Shown here one piece after another: positions 31,549 to 51,106 of a DNA stretch of 64,000 nucleotides. The DNA lies in the NCBI RefSeq assembly GCF_000001735.4, contig NC_003074.8, forward strand, positions 3,720,101 through 3,784,100, read 5' to 3'. The translations under genes were made by a program, and so were the position numbers. The notes beneath the pieces are model-generated. The model was not told where the DNA came from and ran no database searches. It was given only the letters and a program-made list of their open reading frames with translations. The DNA comes from Arabidopsis thaliana (lineage: Eukaryota; Streptophyta; Magnoliopsida; Brassicales; Brassicaceae). Each line of letters opens with the position of its first letter. Within the stretch, counting starts at the first letter, position 1.

Positions 31549-33622
31549 ATGAGTGTCGAAAAATCAAGGAAAAAGGGACAAACTTCAGAAAAGCTTATGG
31601 ATCCGATGGAATCTTTGCCCGAAGCTGCCGCACAGATCGATCTTTGGGATGATCTTGCGGCTTCCCTTGTCAAAATCTCGGTAAGCGCATGATGCGATGT
31701 GGAATTCGTCACTGGATTTCTGATCTAAATCCGACGATAACCTAACAAATCTTTCCTTCTTTTGTGGTTTGTTTAATAGAAATCACATGCCTTTGTGCCG
31801 GAGGAGCAGCTATTGAAATTTGTCGATTACCTTGAGATAAAACTTTCCTCTGTGCAATATCTATGGCTGGACATGTTCAAAGGGTCTCCTTGCCCCAAGC
31901 TGATAGATATGATTGATGTTCCATTATCTCATATTCCTGTATCTGTCTACGACACATCAGTCGAGTGGCTCGACAAATTTTCTATTGGGTTACTCTGTGC
32001 CTTTGTAGTGTGGTCGTTGAATCGTCTTCTCACGATTTTGGAACCACCACAACAGGGAGGTCACCAGCGACGTACTACTTCCAAATTTCACGTAATTATG
32101 GAAACCATTCTCGGAATTGAAATTCTCATCTTTTCTTATGCTTGCTTGCATCAATTTTTCTCCTATGTCTGTGTTGTATGTATGTAAGTATCTTTGTTTG
32201 ACTAACTCCATTCTGTTTTCACAATTATAGGTAGCAGTATTTGTTGCACTAGCAATGGTATTGCGTAATGAACCTAATACTTTGGTTATTGTATTGCCGA
32301 CTCTCAAGGAAGACGAGTATCAAGGACATGACAAGCTTCCGATTTTAGTTTGGATGATGGCTCAGGTTCATGTGATCTTTTGTTCCCCTTATGTCTAGTG
32401 TCGAAATTTGTGTGCTTTTGTCATCTGTATTCTCAAAGTTAATTCAACTGTAAAATGTGGTCAGGCCTCCCAAGGTGATTTATCTGTAGGCTTGTATTCA
32501 TGGTCGTGTAACTTGTTACCAGTATTTTACCAAGAAAACTTGTTACCAGTATCCCGTAGCAACTCTCAGTCAATGGATCTCATCCTGCAGTTGGCTGAGA
32601 TGTGAGTCGAAAATTTTCTTGTCATTTCCTTTGCTATATATATACAATCATCTGATCATTTTCTTGGCAGGATTTTGTCTAATCTTGATGCTCGGACTAT
32701 ACTTGTAAACGGAACCGTTATAGATAAACAGCGACTGATTTCACCTTATGCATTTGAGCTCTTGATGCGGCTTACATTCCCTGCTTCATCTGAAAGAGTA
32801 AAGGTAAGCACTAGTGTCAGACTTTATGATGCGTTTGTCAATTCTGATCACAAGCATGGTCTCTATACGCACACAGGCTACAGAGAGGTTTGAGGCAATT
32901 TATCCCTTGTTGAAGGAAGTGGCTCTTGCCTGTGAACCAGGAAGCGAGTTAATGAAACAAGTCACTCAACAAATATTCCATTATTCTTTGATAATAGCTG
33001 GAAGAAGTAATAGTAAATGGAATCTTTAATCCCTGAGTTTCTAGTTCCCTCTCTCTTCTCCAAATAGAGTTCTTATGTTTACCCTTTGTTACAGGAAATC
33101 TTGTTTTAGCCAAGGAAGCTACAGCAATCGCTGTCTGGTCTCTGACCGAAAACGTAGATTGCTGCAAGCAGTGGGAAAAACTCTATTGGGAGAATAAAGA
33201 AGCTAGTGTTGCTGTTCTTAAAAAGCTTGTAGATGAAAGGGGTGATATTTCCATCAAACTAGCATCATCACCGAGTCATAAATTCACACTCAATCAAACT
33301 ATGGAGAGCATCAGGCTAAAAGTAATGCCTCTTACTCTTTTTTTTTTTTTTTTTTTGAGCAAAGTAATGCCTCTTACTCTTCTAAGAACTTATTTCCCCC
33401 TCCTTTCAGTAGTAATTTCATCTCTGACCTAACCTATGATTCTTTTAGAACGAAAAAGCCATCACTGAAGGAGGAACCATTGGTTCTCGTTACAAAGAAG
33501 CTGACAAGTCCTGCAAAGTGATGTCGGGTAGATTCTTCCCTGAAAATGCCTGCCTCAAAGGTACAGCCATTATTACTGCTGTGGTTCTAGCTGCTGTAGC
33601 TGTACTAGCTTCCAACCTGTAG
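31549..33622 (+). CDS. TMEM214-like (DUF2359) protein, N-terminally short
   Basis: Eight exons, 31549-31680, 31780-32091, 32231-32365, 32465-32601, 32671-32803, 32877-33006, 33095-33321 and 33449-33622, join to 459 residues. Starting at the second Met (31597) would give 443. Conserved landmarks match plant TMEM214-like proteins such as AT1G70770: IDVPLSHIPVSVYDTSVEWL, VWMMAQASQGDLSVGLYSW, ILVNGTV, RLTFPASSERVKATERFEAIY, and a C-terminal membrane anchor (IITAVVLAAVAVLASNL). The family sits in the ER/Golgi membrane; its role in plants is unknown to me. The N-terminal HGWKKV-type exon of the family is absent, although an orphan copy lies near 23.3 kb. Recognised as AT3G11880. Confidence 0.88.
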
Positions 33623-35440
33623 GCTGAAGAAGATGGTGGACTCATTGGTTCTGCACCTATACTTCAATGCAAACACCTCAGCTTTGAAGAACTAAGAGAG
33701 ATATACCATTGTCCTTGCTTTCCTTTTGCTAGGAGTTTGTGAATATATTGAGATATGTCGTCAATCTTGTTGTTGGGTATTGTTCACTCAAATAGACGTT
33801 TGACAAAAAAAAAGTATATTTAGGCGATAGCTTTTCTTTTAGCTCGTGACTTATGTGGATTTTAGTTACTCTAAATTATGTGGTATTTAACTATTTATAG
33901 AGTATTCGTGTTTAAAATTTTAGGGTCCTATGAAAAATATAATATTTGGAACATTTAATTATCCTTTATCTTATAAAGCACAAGTCACATATCCAATAAA
34001 ATTATGCCACATCATCAAACAGAATTTTCTAAAAATCTAATTCTACTAAAAAAAAAAAAGAATAAATAAAAATCGAAGGCCCTAAATTACCGACTAATTG
34101 ACCTAATCATGTTTTCAATAAAATTGTTAAGCAATTTTATCTTTCTCTATCTCCGATTAAAATGCCTCTTTTTCAGTCTACACGATCTCCACATTCCATG
34201 ATCTCAACTTCCTCTTATAACTTCCTTAAGATCCAATATAAAAATTACTGCACTACCAAATTTATTCCCGAAATTACTCGGCAAAATGCTCATCAACAAA
34301 TTTTATCTTTTCGTCTTGATTTCATTGTTCATCCAATTTCTTTTAACTTAGTTTATGTTTTTTTTTTTATGTCCTGCTAACTCTCTATAACTCAAACTGA
34401 ATCATCCATGGTCGCCTTCTTTTGAAAACAATGTAAGTTGTAGTTAACATCGCATATTGATCTTAGAAACTAAGAACTTTACTACATTTTCTGTTTTAAA
34501 ATAGCATACAAGCTATTTATTCATGAAGCCTCAATCCTCAAGTCTCTAACTCTCTCCGTTTTCAGTGTTATAAATCAGTTACAATCCAATCTTTGGTGGG
34601 GACCAAAGAAAACAACTAGATCAAACACGTACTAGATGTCAACAACTATGAAGACGTCGGTGAGAAACAACAACAATGGACTTAGATCTGAAAGATTTGA
34701 TCGTCTGGAGGATGCAAAGCTCTCACATGAAGAGTTTGTTATGTTCAAAACAGATTCCCGTTAAGAGTGAAAAGAACTCATCCATGTTAACATCACGACA
34801 AGGCACGTCTTCTTTTTAAGGCATGTACCCATCTTTATTTTTAAGTCATTAAAAAAACCACAAGACATTCTCATATAGAAACTTTAAGTATCATTCTCAT
34901 AATTAACTGTTCGTTTGTAATTATCCCTCAAATTTGTGATACTGTAATGGCTTTATTTGTTTAGAGATCAATATTTGGAGAATTTTTTTTTTTGTTAAGA
35001 ATACGGATTGTATTTATATCAAATATTTTATAATTTGTAGTATGGATTACAAATGCTAAATATATATTTAAATTTATTTTAATACTGTGTATTTAATATT
35101 TTGTTTAGATTTTATTGTTTTTTTCTAAAAAAACTTATTGGTAAATAAGTTATATCTGGGATGTAATACTAGTATATTATAATTGAAAAGAATTTAAGTA
35201 TTTATGTTTTCTGCAATCTCGGAGAGATTTGTAATAAACGGTTTAGGTAAACGATATTTAAGATGCTTTTTTTTAAAAAACTGCAAAATGTATTATTCGT
35301 ATTTGTGTAGGTAAATGAAACTCTAATAAATTTTGTGTTTTGTCAAACACAAAAAGTTTTAATAATGTTGTCAATTTTTCGGATATTAACAATCGAAACA
35401 AAACAAAATGAAATAAATAATAAAAAAGATTTGGTCCGGT
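33623..35440. other. Intergenic, no supported gene
   Basis: About 1.8 kb of AT-rich DNA. A 42-codon frame at 34636-34764 has gene-like composition but no support. 35200-35340 matches 23535-23680 and forms the far upstream part of the SAM-domain gene. Confidence 0.5.
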
Positions 35441-35925
35441 CGGAGAGAGATCTGAACGAAAGAAAGTCATCGTCACTCCCAGAAAGAAAGAAACTCAAAG
35501 GTATGAGAAGACTATCCGACTCGTAGCTGCTTCTGGATACGAATTGTTTCTCCACTATCTCAATTTGTCTCCGTCTGCTAAGAAAATAAAACAATTTGTA
35601 ATTCTAGGGTTTGATCCTCTCTCTTTCAATCGTCCCTAATTTACTGGTAGTTTGGATTGTAATATCTTAATCCCGCGGATTATACTAAGATTACAAGTTC
35701 GAGAATTGATTCATTCACTGCAAATTTCCTTCGTTTGCTTTGATTTCTTGGAAACTTCTGATAACAAATCGTTTCTGAGAACATGTTTTTCTTCTTCTTG
35801 TGATTGTGTCTTTCAAAGCATACTTCTCCAATTCTCTTTGGTTTCTTCCTTGTGATTTTTGAATAAATTGTGTTATTTTGGTTTCCTTTTAGCTTGATGT
35901 TGTTGTTTTGAAATCTCAGGTTACA

Positions 35926-37509
35926 ATGGCGAAGCTAAGGCCTAGACAGTTGGAACTGAGCAAGACTGTTCCTTCCAAGTTGGGTTTTGATGGAGAAGAA
36001 GACGCTTGGGTCTTTGTTAAAAAGCAGAAAATCTTCATTGTCTTGCCTTCTCTTCCACTTCCTCAACAACAGCATTTCACTTTGGAGAAACCTGCAATAT
36101 CTCCTCAATTAGAAGCTGGGTTTAGAGAAAGCATGGAGGTTACGCAAGATAGTACCTTTGTTCACACTGTGGTGCCTTCTCTTCCTCTGCCTGAAACTCC
36201 TCAATCACAAGCTGAGTTAAGAGACGCTCTTGCGGATACACACTTTACCACTCCTGTTCCCACTGTGGTGGTACCTGCTCTTCCTCTACCTGAACAATTC
36301 ATTTTGCACAAGCCTGAAACTTCTCATTCGCAAGTTCAGTTCAGAGATTGTATTGCGAATACGCATAAAACTACTCCTCTTCACACAGTGGTGCATTCTC
36401 TTCCGGTAACTGAACATTCCACTTTGCAGAAGCCTACATCTTCCCAGTCACAAGTTGAGTTAAGAGAGTCTATTGCGGATACTCATGGAACTACTCCTCT
36501 TCAAACAGAGATTTCTTCTCTTCCATTACCTCAACACTTCGTTTTGCAGAAGCCCGCAACTTCTCAATCACAAGCGGATACACACGAAACTACTCTTCTT
36601 CACACAATACTGCCTTCTCTTCCTGTACCTGAACTATGTACTTTGCAGAAGCCTGCAACTTCTCAATCACAAGCTGAGTTAAGAGCGAATACGCGCAAAG
36701 CTACTCTTGTTCACGCAGCAGCGATGCCTTCTCTTCCTGTACCTGAACATTACAGTCTACAGAAGCCTTCAACTTCTCAATCACAAGCTGAGTTAAGAGC
36801 GAAGACGCGCAAAGCTACTCTTGTTCACGCAGCAGCGATACCTTCTCTTCCTGTACCTGAACATTACAGTCTACTCAAGCCTTCAACTTCTCAATCACAA
36901 GCTGAGGTAAGAACGTTGACACACAAAGCTACCCATGTTCACACAGCGATGCCTTCCCTTTCTGTAACTGAACATTGCACTTTGCAGAAGCCTGCAACTT
37001 CTCAATCGCAAGCTGAAACTAGTCGTGTTCAAACTGTGGAACCTGAGGCCTGTCCTGATTTCACCTCAGTAGACAAACCGGAGATAGTTATGAGTCGCAG
37101 TCTCACAACCAGGAAAGCTCCAGCACCAAAGAGATCACTGCAAGAAAGTAGGAAGAATCAGGATAGAAGAGTGGAGATCCACAGGAGGCGTGCGGGTCAC
37201 AAGCCCATAAGGTTTCCAAGAGTGATGTGTAGCTCTGTTGTTATGGATAATGAGAAGCTGAGAGTGTTGAATCTGGAGAAGAAGGTTGAGAAAGCGGGAG
37301 GGTTGAACGAATGGGTTGGATCTATAGGATTAGGGAGAGAGTTTGAGAGGATGTTGAGAGGACAGAGGATGAGTAAGTTTCAGATGGCGAATTTGACAAT
37401 GGAGAAGCTTAAGCAGATGGGTGCTTTAGCCGTTGGGCCAAGAAGAAAGCTTATACATGCAATAGGTTGTGTCTATCACCCACATTGTCTACGTGCTTCC
37501 TTTAACTGA
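35926..37509 (+). CDS. SAM-domain protein with Pro-rich tandem repeats
   Basis: Single coding exon of 527 residues from ATG 35926 (MAKLRPRQLELSK), preceded by a 5' UTR intron (35501-35919). A conserved head (SKLGFDGEEDAWVFVKKQ) is followed by about ten degenerate repeats of 25-38 residues between about 45 and 370, built on PSLPVPEH, LQKPATSQSQAELR and KATLVHT. A basic stretch (about 400-425) follows, then a C-terminal SAM-like helical domain (about 440-515; NEKLRVLNLEKKV, LNEWVGSIGLGREF, LTMEKLKQMG). SAM domains mediate protein or RNA contacts; the specific role is unknown. Recognised as AT3G11890. A truncated, damaged copy lies at 25600-26647. Confidence 0.85.
   Translation: MAKLRPRQLELSKTVPSKLGFDGEEDAWVFVKKQKIFIVLPSLPLPQQQHFTLEKPAISPQLEAGFRESMEVTQDSTFVHTVVPSLPLPETPQSQAELRDALADTHFTTPVPTVVVPALPLPEQFILHKPETSHSQVQFRDCIANTHKTTPLHTVVHSLPVTEHSTLQKPTSSQSQVELRESIADTHGTTPLQTEISSLPLPQHFVLQKPATSQSQADTHETTLLHTILPSLPVPELCTLQKPATSQSQAELRANTRKATLVHAAAMPSLPVPEHYSLQKPSTSQSQAELRAKTRKATLVHAAAIPSLPVPEHYSLLKPSTSQSQAEVRTLTHKATHVHTAMPSLSVTEHCTLQKPATSQSQAETSRVQTVEPEACPDFTSVDKPEIVMSRSLTTRKAPAPKRSLQESRKNQDRRVEIHRRRAGHKPIRFPRVMCSSVVMDNEKLRVLNLEKKVEKAGGLNEWVGSIGLGREFERMLRGQRMSKFQMANLTMEKLKQMGALAVGPRRKLIHAIGCVYHPHCLRASFN
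36690..36930 (+). repeat. Coding minisatellite in the SAM-domain gene, 114-base period
   Basis: ccttctcttcctgtacctga recurs at 36727 and 36841, and the bases between are nearly identical, giving two adjacent 114-base units (38 codons). They are the youngest part of a longer degenerate array spanning roughly 36050-37020. Confidence 0.8.
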
Positions 37510-38422
37510 GAACTATCTGTTAGAGTTTAGTTGAGGCCAATAAAACTTAGCTTACGCTTTATTGATGTTCAACTAGTATTGTTTTGGTTATTGATACTCT
37601 TTGGACCATATATGTAAAACAGAGCAACAATCCACTGTTTGATGTGATCATTGCATCGTGCTATTTTGTATTTGACTATTTGGGGATCAGTCGTCTATTA
37701 GCGTTGCACATGCAATATCATTATATTGCTTCTTCTTCTTTTTTTCAATCACTAAAGGATCTAGAACCAGAAACAAAAAGTCCAAAATTCAGGTTAATCA
37801 TTATAGTTTTGCTAATTGGAAACGTATGCAATGACTAAACATAAAATTTATAGTAGAAACACTAGAACCCTAATTCTTCAATTTCAACATAAATCTTTCA
37901 ATTTGAGTGGAATCATTCAAAACTTGATTCCCCTAACTTGAAAGTAATTATTTGAATGTAAGAATTAAAAAAAGCGTATTTTGTAAAGTATCACGACTAA
38001 AACATGCTAGTTGAGTTAAACCTTCATAAAAAATGAAACATATTATTTGAGTTTCGAGAAAGAAAAAAAAAAAACATTTTATTTGAGTTGTCGCAGACAC
38101 GATCACGATGTACCCTATATATAGTTCCAATTAGCATTATTTATCCCATCAACAACAACTATTATGTCAGAAATATTGAATTAGTAAAAGAAACAAATCT
38201 TATCTGGGCCATCCATTTGCACACAGACCAATGGACGTAGAGCGTGGTAGGCACGAGCCAGATGTGAGGTACCTTGAGGTGCCACGTCACATTGAGGAAT
38301 CTTTGGCGGGGTTTCATTGTTTACCTATAAAAATGGCGGCCGCAAAGTTTCGTACGTCTCCGATGTTTCAATCGTGAAATCGAAACAAACAAAATAATTA
38401 AAAAAAGAAATAAGAGGAGGCG
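37510..38422. other. Intergenic: 3' flank of SAM gene and ANT1 promoter
   Basis: AT-rich with no gene. The last 200 bases form the ANT1 promoter and leader. Confidence 0.5.
38282..38333 (+). promoter_or_regulatory. ANT1 promoter: CCACGTCA element and TATA box
   Basis: CCACGTCA at 38282-38289 is an ACGT-core hybrid box of the bZIP type. TATAAAAA at 38326-38333 is a good TATA box about 90 bases before the start codon at 38423. Confidence 0.55.
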
Positions 38423-40003
38423 ATGGCGATCAAAGACCTGACGGCGACGACCGGTGATTCATCTCTTCCTTTAATAAAATCTCCGCCGTCTGAAACAACC
38501 GGCGGTGACAGAACCTCTGCTCTTCAAACGCTCGGTAACATTATCGTCTCCATCGTCGGTACAGGCGTCCTTGGTCTTCCTTACGCATTCCGCATCGCCG
38601 GTTGGTTAGCCGGATCTCTCGGTGTCATTATCGTCGGATTCGCCACCTATTACTGCATGCTCCTCCTCGTTAGTATACCTTTTTCCAAATCCTTAAATTG
38701 AGTATAATTTATTGACTTCTCCAATCGACTTCAACAACGTAATCTAATTGGATTGTTTTAATATGCAGATTCAGTGCAGAGATAAGCTAGAATCGGAAGA
38801 AGGAGAAGAAGAATCGAAAACTTATGGTGATTTAGGTTTCAAATGTATGGGAACAAAAGGTCGATACTTAACCGAATTCCTCATTTTCACTGCTCAATGT
38901 GGTGGATCAGTAGCGTATTTAGTGTTCATAGGTCGAAACTTGTCATCCATATTTAGTTCGTATGGGTTAAGTATGGTTTCTTTCATATTGATTCTGGTTC
39001 CAATCGAAGTTGGATTGTCGTGGATCACTTCTTTATCAGCTCTCTCGCCTTTCAGTATCTTTGCTGATATATGCAACATCATAGCAATGTGTTTTGTTGT
39101 CAAAGAAAATGTGGAAATGGTGATTGAAGGAGACTTCTCGTTTAGTGATAGAACTGCTATTTCGTCTACCATTGGTGGTTTACCTTTTGCTGGAGGAGTT
39201 GCGGTGTTCTGTTTTGAGGGTTTTGCAATGACGTTGGCTTTGGAGAGTTCTATGAGGGAAAGAGAAGCTTTCCCTAAATTGTTAGCTAAAGTGCTTGCCG
39301 GGATTACGTTTGTCTATGTGTTGTTCGGGTTTTGTGGTTATATGGCTTATGGTGATCAAACAAAGGATATCATCACTCTTAACCTCCCAAATAATTGGTC
39401 TGCCATTGCTGTTCAGGTAAAATTATGCCAATTCTAATGTTTTTACTTCTTCTGGGAACTTATGTTTCTCGCATTTCATTATGATTATAGATTCATATGC
39501 TCTGTTCTTGCTTATGATAACCATTTTCAATAGATTTGTGTGGAAACTTGTTAATCATTTGAATTCAACACTTTTTCTGTTGTTTTTGGTTTAAACAGAT
39601 TGGGTTATGTGTGGGATTGACGTTTACATTTCCGATCATGGTACATCCGCTTAACGAGATCATAGAGCAGAAACTGAAGAGGATAGACTGGCTTCAAAAG
39701 CATCATAATGGGTACAGCAACGAAACAGGTTCAGTCTCAAAATTTGCAATCTTTACAACGAGGACACTTTTGGTGGTAGGACTTGCAGCAATCGCGAGTT
39801 TAGTCCCAGGGTTTGGTACATTTGCATCTCTTGTTGGAAGTACTTTGTGCGCACTCATCTCCTTTGTGTTGCCGGCTTCTTATCACCTCACGCTGCTCGG
39901 TCCATCACTAAATGTATGGAACAAATCCATCGACGTATTCATTGTGATTTGCGGGTTGATCTTTGCTGTTTATGGTACGTACAACACAATCGTCGGAGTG
40001 TGA
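38423..40003 (+). CDS. ANT1: Aromatic and neutral amino acid transporter ANT1
   Basis: Three exons, 38423-38668, 38769-39416 and 39599-40003, all phase 0, give 432 residues. The protein belongs to the amino acid/auxin permease (AAAP) superfamily. After a short hydrophilic head comes TLGNIIVSIVGTGVLGLPYA, the family's first membrane helix, and about eleven membrane segments in all. GGVAVFCFEGFAMTLALE and AYGDQTKDIITLNLP are typical landmarks. I recognise it as ANT1 (AT3G11900), reported to carry aromatic and neutral amino acids, arginine and auxins with protons. No sign of damage. The 3' UTR region is duplicated downstream (40850-41100). Confidence 0.95.
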
Positions 40004-40083
40004 AAAGGGATAGCATGTGATCTGTGTAAAGCAACGAATATAACTACAAGAAGTTTGGTAAGACAGACAAGAAAAAATGTATA

Positions 40084-40315
40084 GATCTTTTACATGAATC
40101 TGAAATAGAAAGATGGTGAGAAAGTTGAGATTGTTGTATGATCATTTAATGGTGTCAGGATGCAGAGTCTTAAACAATTAACACACCGATTTTCTTTTTT
40201 AGTCTTCCTAATTCAATTTTCCAGATTTTGTTTTTATTTTTCTTTAATTTTTAAACTTAAGTATGAAATTGGTAATCCTAATCAATTTTTCTGTTACTCA
40301 GGTAACTAAAACCAC
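40084..40315 (+). repeat. ANT1 3' UTR segment duplicated (copy 1)
   Basis: From gatcttttacatgaatctga to ttctgttactcaggtaacta this stretch recurs at 40850-41100 in the same orientation with few changes, at an offset of about 766 bases. Confidence 0.85.
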
Positions 40316-40849
40316 TAATGAAAACTCGACCCACGCGCTGTTGGTCCTCTTATGTTTTCATTTATGCAAAAAAAAAACAAATCGGAGGGTTATATAGTCC
40401 ACGGATTTTTGTCTCACGCGCTAAACGCGCTTAAGGTGTGCGTGTTTTGATTCAGTTCATACACGCGTGTAGTTTTTTTTTAAAATCTTTTTAATTTCCG
40501 TATTTAATCGTTTTAAGGCGCAAACGATGGACTTCTCTTGGGCTTTTCTTAGTTTTCGTTTAACTTGTTGGCCCATATATGATCTGTTTCTTTTTTGTTT
40601 TTCGCCAACCATATATGATCTGTTTATTATCAATAAAATTTCACTTCAGAGATGGAAAAAAAGGAAGTAACGATCCCATGCCAAAAGAAAAAAAAAAAAA
40701 GAAAAAAAAAAAAAGAAAAGAAAAGAAAAGGCGATGCATTACCAACTTTTTTAATATTGATCCTCACCATCGAAACCTCATTATGCGTCTCGCCGGAGCT
40801 CGCCGGAGCTCGCCGGAATATACTTTTTGACTCCCAGTCATTATGCGTG

Positions 40850-41100
40850 GATCTTTTACATGAATCTGAAATAGAAAGATGGTGAGAAAGTTGAGATTTG
40901 TTGTATGATCATTTAATGGTGTCAGGATGCAGTCTCTTAAACAATTAACACACCGATTTTCTTTTTTAGTCTTCCTAATTCAATTTTCCAGATTTTGTTT
41001 TTACTTTTCTTTAATTTTTAACTTAAGTATGAAATTGGTAATTTTTCAATTTAATTAAACTTAATTTTTAATTCAATTTTTCTGTTACTCAGGTAACTAA
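40850..41100 (+). repeat. ANT1 3' UTR segment duplicated (copy 2)
   Basis: Second copy, nearly identical over its first 190 bases. It has an AT-rich insertion of about 30 bases before the shared ttctgttactcaggtaacta. Confidence 0.85.
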
Positions 41101-41657
41101 TTTCTTATGCACTAAAATCACCTAACTAGCTTGAAACAAAAAATAATTTAGAGTTAAGAGTTTGGAGAGAGAATGGGCAATAGGTTGTGATTTATACCAC
41201 GTTTCAAGGACGTGAATCTGAAACCTATCCAAGATTTCATCGAGCCAGAAAAAGGTAGTAAGAGAAAAAATAAACAAGAAAAAGAGTAGAGAATATTTTA
41301 ATATATTGAACATAAAAACTATACCTCGACGAAATACAATCCTAATTGAGAACCAAAAAAGCCAACGACCTCTCAAATCCAAGAACGGGGCTTTTGTCTT
41401 CAAAATGAAAAGTTTGCAGAGAAAAAGGGGGAGAGGGAGAGAGTCTCAGACAATACCATATTAACACCAAAGAACGAGTTTTTGGAAGCAAAAGAGACCA
41501 ACCACACTTACTACTGTCAGGGCCAAAATCAAAACCCTTACCTGGAAAAGATATATATCCATTTTAGTTATCAAATCTAAAATTGAGTCTCTCTACATCC
41601 TACCCTCGCACCAAAACCACCACCCTTGATTCCTACATGCATAGCCATGTCTCTCTC

Positions 41658-50190
<8,533 letters not shown>

Positions 50191-50525
50191 TGCTCCGATA
50201 GTGATTCACGGTCGGATCGAGAGAAGTAGAAGAGAGCGCCGAACAGAGAGAACAATGAAAGGGGAGAAGAAGAAGAAGAAGTGAGGGAAGAAATAGAGAA
50301 CTTGCAGAAGGAGAGATCAATCGCTTATTTCTCTGCTTACTCTTTCTCACTTTTCGATAGGATAATTACGATATTTTCACTAAATTAAGGGTTTCTATTG
50401 TAATTCCAATTACTATTTGGATTCAGATTTATATGTTTCCCTGAGTGTTCGTCTGAGAAACGTGACAGGCTAATGAGAATGCGACATATACGACTCTTCA
50501 GATGCTGTCACCAATTAAAACTCTC

Positions 50526-50542
50526 CACGTGTATTACACGTG
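50526..50542. promoter_or_regulatory. Two G-boxes upstream of UBP13
   Basis: CACGTG occurs at 50526-50531 and again at 50537-50542, 11 bases centre to centre, about 340 bases upstream of the UBP13 start codon. Paired G-boxes one helical turn apart suit bHLH or bZIP dimers and fit a light- or clock-linked gene; this is inference. Confidence 0.5.
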
Positions 50543-50996
50543 ACTGTGACCGTGACGGTGTGGGACGTCTTCGGTGAACTTTTTGGCTTCTCTACTCTGC
50601 TTCGAAATGTCCTTAAGTTTGTTTTGAACTTTTTTTCTATATTACTATCCTAAAAGTTTAAATAATGTAAATGAAAATGCAAATTTCATAAATTTTAGGA
50701 AATTTCATACAGAAGTTAATGCTTAGATTTTGTAATATATTGTTGTCACATTACTTTAAATGTGAATAATGTATACTAAAAATAGTAGAACAATACTTAT
50801 CCACCTTCATTTATAAGTTTTGCACTTTTTTGACAAGTACAGTATGTAATTAACATTAATTTGCTACAATGATTTTTTTTTGTTAAAATCTGCAATGATC
50901 TTTATTACAGATTTAAAAATAAAAATAGTAAACAGTATTTGAGGGATTCACTCAAAATGAAATGAACAAAAAGTAACATAATTTGGTTTCATTTAT

Positions 50997-51106
50997 AAAA
51001 TAAATAAAGCTGCCATATATTAGAGATGTTATTTTATACCACATCATTATAAAATGTTATTTTATATAAAATAACATCTCTAATATATGGTAGCTTTATG
51101 TATTTT
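50997..51106. repeat. 42-base inverted repeat (hairpin)
   Basis: Left arm 50997-51038 and right arm 51065-51106 are reverse complements with two mismatches in 42 positions, separated by 26 bases. The arms include gccatatattagagatg on the left and catctctaatatatggta on the right. It could be a small MITE remnant or a hairpin RNA locus. Confidence 0.8.

Larger units (their letters stand above)
40004..41657. other. Intergenic between convergent ANT1 and UBP13
   Basis: Contains the ANT1 3' UTR, its duplicate, an A/G-rich low-complexity run (about 40666-40732), a triplicated 10-base cgccggagct motif (about 40795-40817) and the UBP13 3' UTR. No gene seen. Confidence 0.55.

Noticed and set aside
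34162-34380. 72-codon plus-strand frame
   Set aside because: Biased Phe/Tyr/Ser composition and no similarity I recognise.
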